NCBI GenBank assembly: GCA_017472145.1
Contig: JAFUQX010000072.1
Span: 1-47,103 of the forward strand
DNA length: 47,103 bases
From: Ruminococcus sp.
GTDB lineage: Bacteria; Bacillota; Clostridia; Oscillospirales; Ruminococcaceae
Reading direction: 5' to 3'
Shown here: piece after piece, positions 1 to 6,511 of the stretch
Layout of the letters: every line of letters begins with the position of its first letter
How positions within the stretch are numbered: position 1 is the stretch's first letter
Translations under genes and position numbers: made by a program
The notes under the pieces: generated by a model
What the model saw: the letters and a program-made list of their open reading frames with translations, nothing else
Database searches by the model: none
Told to the model about the DNA's origin: nothing

Positions 1-201
1 ACGCCGAAGGCGTGACGGAGGGGATTGTAAGGCATGAGAAAACTTACGATTTTGCGTGCTTTTTGCATCCCCTCAGTCGTCACTTCGTGCCGACAGGCTC
101 CACGAGCCGGTCCCCTTTGTCCTTCGGACATTTCCCCGCACCGCGGGGATCACCCCTTACTAAGGGGTGCCTTGTGCGGAAAATTCCTAAAAACAGATTA
201 C
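1..201 (+). repeat. Interspersed palindromic repeat, copy 1 (cut by window start)
   Basis: This is the first of nine related intergenic copies. It runs in the orientation ACGCCGAAGGCGTGACGG..., AGGGGATTG, a central AT-rich segment, CCCCTCAGTCG, and ends in a CTTACTAAGG palindrome and GGAAAATTCCTAAAAACAG. It carries an extra module with small palindromes around 101-160 (GGCTCCACGAGCC, GTCCTTCGGAC, CCCCGCACCGCGGGG), also present in the copies at 4362 and 16751. Short open frames inside it are non-coding by-products of the repeat. The left end is truncated by the window. Confidence 0.85.
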
Positions 202-211
202 TGTACTTTTC

Positions 212-1621
212 TTAAATCTCACTGGAAATCGTATAGCCCGGCGCCTGGTAGGGCCTTTTATCCATGCCGAACCGCAGGTCCGAATACAGCTCCGTTATGG
301 CATCCCACACCGTTGAGCCGACCACACCATTCTCGGGCAGACCATACAGCTTCTGGAAGGCCATCACTGCCGATTTTGTCAAAGGCCCGAAATAACCCGT
401 CGGATTGATCTCATTGATCTCCGGATAGGTCTGATGGATATAGCTCAGATAGGTCTGCAAAAGGCGCACATATTCACCGCTGGAGCCTTCACGGAGCACA
501 ACGCCCGGAAACAATACCACATTTCCCACCTCCGGATCAGGGGGCGGCAGGGATTCCACGATCCCGAAATACGCCCGGTATATGTCATTGGCCGTGGCTC
601 TGTCCACCACGCCCGTCTCCGGCAGACCGAATACCTGCTGGAAGGATTTGACAGAGGCCTCTGTCTCTGCACCGAAATAGCCTGTGATATCCACCGGCTG
701 TATGGCCTCGTAATATGCGCCGATCACCGCCAGGTAATACTGGAGATTCCGCACCTGTGGACTCTGCATGCCAATGCGGAGAACCTCCGTGAACTGCTGG
801 GCGGCTTCCTCTGCACGGACACCCTCGGAATCCAGCTCTGCCAGACGCTTTACACTGGTGTAGATATAGGCGATCTTGTTCCATGTGGCCTTGTCGACCA
901 CACCCGTCGGGTTCAGATTGAATATCTCCTGAAAGGTACGCACTGCATCCTCCGTGGCATAGTCAAAATCTCCGCTGACATCGGCAATTTTCGGAATGGC
1001 CGGATAGTTCCGGGAGATACGGTTGAGCTGTACCTGTATGTTTCTTGTCTCATTTCCTACAAAGCCCAGGGAGATGGGAAAGCCCGGATAGGACGGCGTG
1101 TAGGTGCGGATGGGCGCATTCCGGACGATATCGATGTCATCTCCGTAATAATAAGTAAGGATCTCATAGGGAATGAAGCCGTCCTCTGCCAGCGCTACCG
1201 TGCCCCATTGGGAAAGTCCCTCGCAGGTGGCTGTTGTGCCGTTGCAGAAGGCCGTGAACAGCGGCTCGACGCTTCCCTGACGGCGGACATAGTCATCGAA
1301 GATCTCATCGGTGATACGGGAGATATTCTCAAAGACCTGCCGCCCCTGGATGTATTTCTGATCAAACTGCGTATTGTCGGTGATGTCGAAATCATACCCT
1401 CGTGAGCGGTACCATTCGGTATAGATCCGGTTCAGGGCGAAGGTGGTGATGGCATAGATATTGGCCCGGATGGAGGATTCCGGCCAGGTGGGGTAGATCT
1501 CACTGGATGCTACATTCTTTACATAGTCCGGGAATGGGACTGTGACGTTTTCGGCGGCCTGATCGGGCCGGCCCAGATGCACAGTGATGGTTTCGGGGAT
1601 GTATGGCTCGCCTGTGGGCAT
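212..1621 (-). CDS. SpoIID-like domain protein with three peptidoglycan-binding repeats
   Basis: A 469-residue protein that probably acts on or binds peptidoglycan. Residues about 28-160 resemble the SpoIID/LytB fold: SSEIYPTWPESSIRANIYA matches the family's Glu-containing motif (E41 in the place of the SpoIID catalytic Glu), and LSQWGTVALAEDGF..EILTYYYG matches its C-terminal signature. Three PG_binding_1 repeats follow (about 193-255, 285-352, 376-447), each with a ...FQ..FGLP..GVV... core. No signal peptide or membrane helix is visible, so export is unexplained; a role inside the mother cell or forespore is possible by analogy with clostridial spore proteins. The start is fixed by AAGGAGGTGACCCT just before ATG. 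It lies 12 bp downstream of the Pro-rich gene and is probably co-transcribed with it. The family assignment is good; the enzymatic activity is inferred. Confidence 0.8.
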   Translation of the reverse strand: MPTGEPYIPETITVHLGRPDQAAENVTVPFPDYVKNVASSEIYPTWPESSIRANIYAITTFALNRIYTEWYRSRGYDFDITDNTQFDQKYIQGRQVFENISRITDEIFDDYVRRQGSVEPLFTAFCNGTTATCEGLSQWGTVALAEDGFIPYEILTYYYGDDIDIVRNAPIRTYTPSYPGFPISLGFVGNETRNIQVQLNRISRNYPAIPKIADVSGDFDYATEDAVRTFQEIFNLNPTGVVDKATWNKIAYIYTSVKRLAELDSEGVRAEEAAQQFTEVLRIGMQSPQVRNLQYYLAVIGAYYEAIQPVDITGYFGAETEASVKSFQQVFGLPETGVVDRATANDIYRAYFGIVESLPPPDPEVGNVVLFPGVVLREGSSGEYVRLLQTYLSYIHQTYPEINEINPTGYFGPLTKSAVMAFQKLYGLPENGVVGSTVWDAITELYSDLRFGMDKRPYQAPGYTISSEI

Positions 1622-1633
1622 AGGGTCACCTCC

Positions 1634-2419
1634 TTAGAAGGTCGGTTCGGTATTCTGATTGGTGATCGTCGGGCTGTCGTTTCCGGCGGCAAAGGGCAGC
1701 GGGATCATGGCAAAGGGCTGGAGGGTGGTGATTCCGGGGAATATGGGGACATTTTCGCTCTCCATCCGTGAATAGCCCGGACTGAAGGCCTGTATCTGAT
1801 AGGTGCTGAAGCGCTGATTCTGCTGATTTCCCACAGGGGGCGCAGGCAGCTGGACTCTGGGGGTTTCGCCGCTCTGGTCGGTGGTGAGGGAAAAGAGCAG
1901 GTGATTTTCCCCGTTCCGCTCCTGCCGGACAAGGACGGACACGCCCTCAATGGGGTAGGCGTTATCCGCTGTCCGGGTGATGACCTTCAGCCAGCCGAAG
2001 GAGGTGTTCTCAGGCTGTGGCTGAGGGCTCGGCTCTGGTCTTGGGGCAGGCTGTGGCTGAGGGCTCGGCTCTGGTCTTGGGGCAGGCTGTGGCTGAGGGC
2101 TCGGCTCTGGTCTTGGAGCAGGCTGTGGCTGAGGAATCGGTTCTGGTCTAGGGGCAGGCTGTGGCTGAGGGCTCGGCTCTGGTCTTGGGGAAGGCTGCGG
2201 CTGAAGGCTCGGCTCTGGTCTAGGGGCAGGCTGCGGCTGAGGGCTCGGCTCAGGTCTAGGAGCAGGCTGTGGCTGAGGGCTCGGCTCTGGTCTTGGGGAA
2301 GGCTCAGGCTGAGGGGTCGGCTCTGGCCTTGGAGCAGGTGCAGGGCTTTGAGCGGAACTGGACTGGCGGAACATGCGCATCATTTCCGCACGATATTCTT
2401 CAGGTGTTTTTGCAGGCAT
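1634..2419 (-). CDS. Pro-rich repeat protein with C-terminal beta-sandwich-like domain
   Basis: A 261-residue protein in three parts: a short charged N-terminus (MPAKTPEEYRAEMMRMFRQS), nine tandem 12-residue units of the type APRPEPSPQPQP (residues 29-136), and a C-terminal domain (about 140-235, GWLKVITRTADNAYPIEGVSV...) that resembles carboxypeptidase-regulatory/CNA-B-like folds in its strand pattern and its Y.I.AFSPGY segment. There is no signal peptide or anchor. The start follows AGGAGGTATACT. The SpoIID/PG-binding gene follows after 12 bp, so the two products are likely to work together, perhaps as a rod-like spacer protein and a peptidoglycan-binding partner. That joint role is inference; the function is unknown. 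Confidence 0.75.
   Translation of the reverse strand: MPAKTPEEYRAEMMRMFRQSSSAQSPAPAPRPEPTPQPEPSPRPEPSPQPQPAPRPEPSPQPQPAPRPEPSLQPQPSPRPEPSPQPQPAPRPEPIPQPQPAPRPEPSPQPQPAPRPEPSPQPQPAPRPEPSPQPQPENTSFGWLKVITRTADNAYPIEGVSVLVRQERNGENHLLFSLTTDQSGETPRVQLPAPPVGNQQNQRFSTYQIQAFSPGYSRMESENVPIFPGITTLQPFAMIPLPFAAGNDSPTITNQNTEPTF
2012..2335 (-). repeat. In-frame 36-bp tandem repeat, nine units
   Basis: Nine consecutive 36-bp units encode the 12-residue Pro-rich repeat of the gene at 1634-2419. Units differ by a few bases (for example GPS/GLS/GIS-type changes: PSPQ, PSLQ, PIPQ). All are whole multiples of three, so the number can change without breaking the frame. On the plus strand the unit reads as GGCTGTGGCTGAGGGCTCGG followed by CTCTGGTCTTGGGGCA. 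Confidence 0.95.
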
Positions 2420-2472
2420 AGTATACCTCCTCTGGATCGGATGTTCCTTTCATTTATATGCACAAGCCGTAA

Positions 2473-2507
2473 AAAAATACCCCCTCCGCGCAGGAAGGGG
2501 TATTTTT
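2473..2507 (-). terminator. Rho-independent terminator of the DUF378 gene
   Basis: An 11-bp stem (AAAAATACCCC paired with GGGGTATTTTT) with a GC-rich loop begins 3 bp past the stop of the DUF378 gene. Its minus-strand arm ends in a run of T. Confidence 0.85.
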
Positions 2508-2509
2508 CC

Positions 2510-2719
2510 TTATTCATGCTCCAGGGCTACGGCTTCTCTGCGGAAAAGCAGGGAGATGCACCACACGGCGCTGATGGCCACCACGATATATACAGCCCGG
2601 CTCAGGATCGCAGTTGTTCCGCCGAACAGCCACGCCACCAGATCAAATTCAAAAATTCCGACCAGACCCCAGTTGACTCCACCGATGATCAGCAGAATCA
2701 AAGCGAGTTTATCCCACAT
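2510..2719 (-). CDS. DUF378 family small membrane protein
   Basis: A 69-residue protein with two predicted membrane helices (about residues 4-22 and 32-60). The segment ALILLIIGGVNWGLVGIFEFDLVA is the DUF378 signature, with the conserved GGVNWGLVG core and F-DLVA between helices. The family is widespread in Firmicutes (YuzA-like) and has no assigned function. The start ATG follows AGAGGTGAGCGTAT. It appears to be a single-gene transcript with its own terminator. Confidence 0.9.
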   Translation of the reverse strand: MWDKLALILLIIGGVNWGLVGIFEFDLVAWLFGGTTAILSRAVYIVVAISAVWCISLLFRREAVALEHE

Positions 2720-2901
2720 ATACGCTCACCTCTTTTCGATGCAGGCTTCTTGTTCCGGCAGTTGTATTGTGACACCGAAGGCAGTCTTTATGCAGAGCCG
2801 AAAACGCCAATATTTTCCGATTTTCCGGGAAAATCCGGCTGTTTGAAAATGTGTGCAGTTTGCATAAATTTCCTGCATACCCGGTTTTTTTCAAAAAAAG
2901 C

Positions 2902-2930
2902 TTGACGTTCATGCTGAAATCGTGTATAAT
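2902..2930 (+). promoter_or_regulatory. Strong sigma-A promoter with no ordinary gene behind it
   Basis: TTGACG at 2902-2907 and TATAAT at 2925-2930 with a 17-bp spacer. The first terminator lies about 90 bases past the predicted start at ~2937, and ilvE has a separate promoter at 3143-3171. Confidence 0.8.
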
Positions 2931-2936
2931 AGGAAT

Positions 2937-3047
2937 AGTGAGAGTAATCCATATGCGAATATTGAATTATTATCACTCGTTTTGTTGTCTCCTTTCTTTT
3001 GTTCTATTTTATGTTTTGTGTACCGGAGCAAGCTCCGGTATCTTTTT
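2937..3047 (+). ncRNA. Candidate short transcript (~110 nt), small RNA or leader
   Basis: The stretch runs from the predicted +1 of the 2902-2930 promoter to a perfect terminator (TACCGGAGC, 2-base loop, GCTCCGGTA, then TCTTTTT at 3041-3047). It contains a 33-codon open frame, 2953-3054, encoding a hydrophobic peptide (MRILNYYHSFCCLLSFVLFY...) that runs through the terminator arms; its ribosome site (GTGAGAG) is weak. No known riboswitch motif was recognised. It could be an independent small RNA, a leader peptide attenuator for ilvE, or a small membrane peptide gene. Confidence 0.45.
3021..3047 (+). terminator. Rho-independent terminator of the short transcript
   Basis: A perfect 9-bp stem (TACCGGAGC/GCTCCGGTA), two-base loop, then TCTTTTT. 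Confidence 0.85.
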
Positions 3048-3067
3048 CAAATAATGATGATTTCAGC

Positions 3068-3097
3068 CGGCCGTGCAGCTTTGCAGGCCGTTTTTTT
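3068..3097 (+). terminator. Second terminator upstream of ilvE
   Basis: Stem CGGCC-(G)-TGCA with TGCAGGCCG, loop GCTT, then seven T. It acts as a back-up to the terminator at 3021 and isolates ilvE from upstream transcription. Confidence 0.8.
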
Positions 3098-3142
3098 GTC
3101 GGCATTTTTGGGAAAAGCCTGCAAAAAAATCGAAAAAGGGTA

Positions 3143-3171
3143 TTCCCATCCGGTGAAGAATGTGGTATAAT
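3143..3171 (+). promoter_or_regulatory. ilvE promoter (extended -10)
   Basis: TATAAT at 3166-3171 is preceded by TGG (extended -10). A weak -35 TTCCCA at 3143-3148 gives a 17-bp spacer. The leader to ilvE is about 55 nt. Confidence 0.65.
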
Positions 3172-3233
3172 ATAGGGTAGATATCGGATGCACCGCATCT
3201 GACAAATAACCAAATCAAGAGGTGTCATAAGAA

Positions 3234-4304
3234 ATGGAAATCAAAAAGACATTGACAACGGCTCCCAAGGCTAAGCCGGCTGACGAAAGCAAGCTGGGCT
3301 TTGGTCATGTATTCACAGACCATATGCTGATCATGCCGTATGATACGGGTAAGGGCTGGCACGATCCGGAGATCGTCCCCTATGGAAATATTTCCATCAG
3401 TCCGGCGTCCATGTGTCTCCACTATGGTCAGACCGTTTTCGAGGGCCTGAAGGCCTACCGCACAGCAGAGGACAAGATCCAGCTGTTCCGCCCGGAGGAA
3501 AACTTCAAGAGACTCAATCTCTCCAATGAGCGTCTGGTGATTCCGGAGCTGCCGGTGGAGCTGGCTATGCAGTGCCTGACCGAGCTGCTGGAGGTGGAGA
3601 AGGACTGGGTTCCCCATCTGGACGGTACATCTCTGTATATCCGCCCGTTTATTGTGGCCGTTGACCCGTTCCTGGGCGTACGTCCGGGTGATCAGTATCT
3701 GTTCATGATCGTTCTCAGCCCCTCCGGTGCATACTATGCATCCGGCCTGAATCCGGTAAGCATCTATGTGGAGGATAAGTATGTCCGTGCAGTACGCGGC
3801 GGTATGGGCTTTGCCAAGACCGGCGGTAACTATGCAGCCTCCCTGCACAGCCAGGATGACGCACACAAGCTGAACTATTCTCAGGTTCTGTGGCTGGACG
3901 GCGTAGAGCAGAAGTACATCGAGGAAGTGGGCGCAATGAACATCTTCTTCGTGATCGACGGCGAGATCGTGACTCCGTCTCTGGAGACCGGCTCTATTCT
4001 GGGCGGCATCACCAGAAAGTCCACGCTTGATCTGTGCAGAAGCTGGGGTATGAAGGTATCCGAGCGCCGGATCACCATTCAGGAGGTGGCCGAGGCCTAT
4101 GATGCAGGAAAGCTGGATGAGGTATTCGGTACAGGTACAGCGGCGGTTATCTCTCCGGTTGGTCATCTGAAGTGGGGCGACAAGGTAATGGAAATCAATA
4201 ACAATGAGATCGGCCCGATCTCTCAGAAGATCTATGACACCCTGACGGGCATCCAGTGGGGTAAGGTGGAAGATCCCTTTGGCTGGGTCGTAGAGCTGGA
4301 TTGA
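3234..4304 (+). CDS. ilvE: Branched-chain amino acid aminotransferase
   Basis: A 356-residue fold-type IV PLP enzyme that interconverts leucine, isoleucine and valine with their 2-oxo acids, using glutamate/2-oxoglutarate; cytoplasmic. The Schiff-base lysine is K195 in [12 protein letters not shown]. The N-terminal [19 protein letters not shown] and the [10 protein letters not shown] segment are typical of the eukaryote-like, longer BCAT group. Length is normal for that group (350-360). AAGAGGTG sits 9 bp before the ATG. It is monocistronic: its own promoter lies at 3143-3171 and a strong terminator at 4320-4353. Confidence 0.95.
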   Translation: MEIKKTLTTAPKAKPADESKLGFGHVFTDHMLIMPYDTGKGWHDPEIVPYGNISISPASMCLHYGQTVFEGLKAYRTAEDKIQLFRPEENFKRLNLSNERLVIPELPVELAMQCLTELLEVEKDWVPHLDGTSLYIRPFIVAVDPFLGVRPGDQYLFMIVLSPSGAYYASGLNPVSIYVEDKYVRAVRGGMGFAKTGGNYAASLHSQDDAHKLNYSQVLWLDGVEQKYIEEVGAMNIFFVIDGEIVTPSLETGSILGGITRKSTLDLCRSWGMKVSERRITIQEVAEAYDAGKLDEVFGTGTAAVISPVGHLKWGDKVMEINNNEIGPISQKIYDTLTGIQWGKVEDPFGWVVELD

Positions 4305-4319
4305 TCCTTATAAAATAAC

Positions 4320-4353
4320 AAAGAGGCTGTTGCAGCAATGCAGCAGCCTCTTT
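4320..4353 (+). terminator. ilvE terminator
   Basis: A 14-bp stem AAAGAGGCTGTTGC/GCAGCAGCCTCTTT with one G-U pair, followed by T. A 28-base stretch of this hairpin recurs in inverted orientation at 9882-9909. Confidence 0.85.
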
Positions 4354-4361
4354 CAGTCTGT

Positions 4362-4590
4362 AGAAAAACCTCTGAAAGCCTCCCCTTAGTAAGGGGAGGT
4401 GGCTGAGCGCAGCGAAGTCGGAGGGGATTGCAAAGCGTGAAAAAAGTCAGAGTTTACGTACTTTTTTCAATTCCCTCAGTCGTCCCTTCGTGCCGACAGG
4501 CTCCACGAGCCGGTCCCCTTTGTCCTTCGGACATTTCCCCACCCCGTGGGGAATCACCAAAAAGCTTTTATACCTGCTTAAGTTGATGAG
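4362..4590 (+). repeat. Interspersed palindromic repeat, copy 2
   Basis: A full-length forward copy. It starts GAAAAACCTCTGAAAGCC, followed by the CTCCCCTTAGTAAGGGGAG palindrome, a variant second hairpin (CTGAGCGCAGCGAAGTCGG), GGGGATTG, an AT-rich centre, CCCTCAGTCG, the same extra GC module as copy 1, and an end motif CTTAAGTTGATGAG that recurs at 40467-40480. It lies between the ilvE terminator and the terminator of the convergent carboxypeptidase gene, and it fills most of the gap between these genes. Confidence 0.85.
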
Positions 4591-4603
4591 GAGCTTTCCC
4601 GAC

Positions 4604-4641
4604 AAACTGAGGTCCGCAGACCACGCTGCGGACCTCAGTTT
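4604..4641 (-). terminator. Terminator of the VanY-type carboxypeptidase gene
   Basis: A perfect 16-bp inverted repeat AAACTGAGGTCCGCAG/CTGCGGACCTCAGTTT with a 6-base loop, 17 bp past the stop. It may work in both directions. Confidence 0.8.
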
Positions 4642-4658
4642 AATTTACAATATGGAAA

Positions 4659-6158
4659 TTACTCCCAATCCTCGGCATAAACGGAATCCACACCCAGGTA
4701 TTCCTCCAGGGAAATGCCCAGCTCTGTCAGCTCTGCGGCCGTCTCCTTGCCTACATAGCGGATGTGCCACGGCTCATACTTATAGCCCGTAATATCTACC
4801 TTGTCCTCCGCATACCGGATGATAAAGCCATATTCTGCACAATGCTCCTTCAGCCAGGCCGCCTCCGGCGTAGCTGCAAATGCATCATCAATGGTATTTA
4901 CATCAATGGCCAGTCCGGACTGATGCTCCGAATGTCCCGGTCTGGCCGAGAAGGTATCCGATACCTCCCAGCCATAGATCCCTACATAATTATTATAGAT
5001 GGTGTCCTGATCATAATAGCTCCGATAGCCGGAACTGATGTAGATATCCAGGCCCTCCGCCGCTGCATCGGCCGCCAGCTCGTCAAAGGCCGCCTGCGTC
5101 TCCGCTGTCAGTCCGCCCGGTTCATAGGACTCGTCCACACCATAGGTCTTATTGATCAACAGAATGCCGTCTACATAGGTAACGCCATCCTTCTCCTCCA
5201 TGCTGCGTACAGCACAGCGTACCTGCGCAGAAACCGTCGGGTCTGCCTTGGCCGAAACCTTGATCGTACACTCACCGGCGCCTACACCCTTGATTATGCC
5301 GTCCTGTGTGATCTCCGCAACCGCTGTGTCACTGCTCTCCCACAGCAGATCCCCGGCATCGGCCTGGCCCTTTGTGGTCATGCTGATCTGAAGCGGACAG
5401 GTCTCACCCTCCAGCACCGCCGCAAAGCTGCTCAGCGGCGCAATGCCAAGGATGCTGCACTCCGTCTCCGTGGTCTCCTCCGCCGGAAGCGTTACTACAT
5501 TTCCCTGTTCATCCGTGCCTGTCTGTACAGACATCGCCGCCTGACCATCTCCGGATGTACCGCCCTTCTTCGCCTGTATGGTATTCACGATCAGACCTGC
5601 ACCCAGGCTGATCACAAAGACCACGGCCAGTCCGATAACGACTCCTGCAAGCCGGCTGTTTCTCTTGGCCCGCTGTCTCCGCTGAGAAGCGGTCTCCTTC
5701 CTCGGCTCCGGATTGAAATACCCCTCCTCATCACCGGACGGCTTCTCATACTTGCCGCGCCTGCGGATCATGTCCTCCGCCTTCGGGCCGGCCGCCGCCC
5801 TGGCCGCAAGCTCCTCCGCATCCGGGATCTTCTCGTATTTTCCGCGTGTTACCGGCTGCTCCGGCGTTTCCTGTACCTGCTCCGATACAGTCTCAACAGC
5901 TTCCTCCGGCTGAGCCTGCACCTCCTGCGACTCCTCCTCTGCTGTCTGCTTTCCAGCGCCGAAGGAAAACGCCGCTTCCCTGTATCCGGGAGAGGTCCTG
6001 TGCTCTGCACCGCCATCCCTCCGGAATATCTCTGCGATTTCCTCATTTTCCTTTGCAGGCGCTACCGCTCCAAGCTCCTGCTCCAGCAGCTTCTGAAATT
6101 CCTGAAACTCCTTCTCGGACATTTCTCTTTCCTTTTCAGACATATTTCTGCTTTCCAT
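4659..6158 (-). CDS. Membrane-anchored D-Ala-D-Ala carboxypeptidase, VanY/DacY family, with Big_2 domain
   Basis: A 499-residue type II membrane protein. A long acidic, Glu-rich cytoplasmic N-terminus (to about residue 178) precedes one membrane helix (RLAGVVIGLAVVFVISLGAG), a bacterial Ig-like (Big_2) domain (DLLWESSDTAVAEITQDGII.G...GECTIKV), and a C-terminal VanY/M15B zinc peptidase domain. The peptidase motifs are SGYRSYYDQ, RPGHSEHQSGLAID and EPWHIRYVG, which contain the expected His/Asp/His zinc ligands. It trims the terminal D-Ala of peptidoglycan stem peptides outside the cell. The start is set at 6158 because ACGGAGG lies 9 bp upstream of that ATG; a further in-frame ATG at 6194 has no ribosome site. 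The long cytoplasmic tail is unusual and may bind a partner. Confidence 0.9.
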   Translation of the reverse strand: MESRNMSEKEREMSEKEFQEFQKLLEQELGAVAPAKENEEIAEIFRRDGGAEHRTSPGYREAAFSFGAGKQTAEEESQEVQAQPEEAVETVSEQVQETPEQPVTRGKYEKIPDAEELAARAAAGPKAEDMIRRRGKYEKPSGDEEGYFNPEPRKETASQRRQRAKRNSRLAGVVIGLAVVFVISLGAGLIVNTIQAKKGGTSGDGQAAMSVQTGTDEQGNVVTLPAEETTETECSILGIAPLSSFAAVLEGETCPLQISMTTKGQADAGDLLWESSDTAVAEITQDGIIKGVGAGECTIKVSAKADPTVSAQVRCAVRSMEEKDGVTYVDGILLINKTYGVDESYEPGGLTAETQAAFDELAADAAAEGLDIYISSGYRSYYDQDTIYNNYVGIYGWEVSDTFSARPGHSEHQSGLAIDVNTIDDAFAATPEAAWLKEHCAEYGFIIRYAEDKVDITGYKYEPWHIRYVGKETAAELTELGISLEEYLGVDSVYAEDWE

Positions 6159-6325
6159 AATAGAAAACCTCCGTATCTCTCTCAAAGGCCGCAAAACGGC
6201 CGCTTTTTCGTGTATCTGCCGAATCTGTATAGTATCCGGATTATACTATATTAGCACAAAATCCGCCCTCAGTCCCTCTCTTTTTAATAACATACAATAA
6301 ATAAACTATGAATCCGCTTTCATAA

Positions 6326-6374
6326 TTGGTGATAAAAGGCAAAACGGGCTTGCCGAATTGTCCAGAATCACCAA
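6326..6374 (+). promoter_or_regulatory. Nested inverted repeat upstream of the xyloglucanase promoter
   Basis: An outer 8-bp repeat TTGGTGAT (6326-6333)/ATCACCAA (6367-6374) encloses GGCAA/TTGCC (6338-6342, 6350-6354), ending 25 bp before the -35 box. It is a possible activator or repressor site for the GH74 gene. It is not present before the GH9 gene. The role is inference. Confidence 0.35.
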
Positions 6375-6399
6375 AAATAACAGATGTGTTGAAAACCCA

Positions 6400-6428
6400 T
6401 TGCAAACCGGGGCAGAATATGGTATAAT
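6400..6428 (+). promoter_or_regulatory. Promoter of the GH74 gene
   Basis: TATAAT at 6423-6428 with an extended TGG. TTGCAA at 6400-6405 gives a 17-bp spacer. The 5' leader is about 75 nt. Confidence 0.7.
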
Positions 6429-6511
6429 ATAAGTTGCATCAGAAATGAGGCACTTTGAGGTATATGTTTCAGCGCTTCGCAGCAAGCGCACCGAGAAAGG
6501 ATGGAGGTAAA

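Noticed and set aside
34-408. 124-codon frame starting in the repeat (MRKLTILRAF...)
   Set aside because: The same peptide-like reading occurs in every repeat copy; it is an artefact of the repeat and lacks a ribosome site.
434-1405. Long open frame on the plus strand opposite the SpoIID/PG-binding gene
   Set aside because: It is a shadow of the real minus-strand gene: no ribosome site, no recognisable domain, and the minus frame has clear PG-binding repeats.
2012-2335. Possible CRISPR array
   Set aside because: The units are contiguous with no spacers, and they are in frame inside a Pro-rich gene.
1901-2905. Plus-strand frame rich in RLWLRARLWSWG repeats
   Set aside because: It is the antisense reading of the Pro-rich tandem repeat; the minus frame has a start with AGGAGGT and a plausible C-terminal domain.
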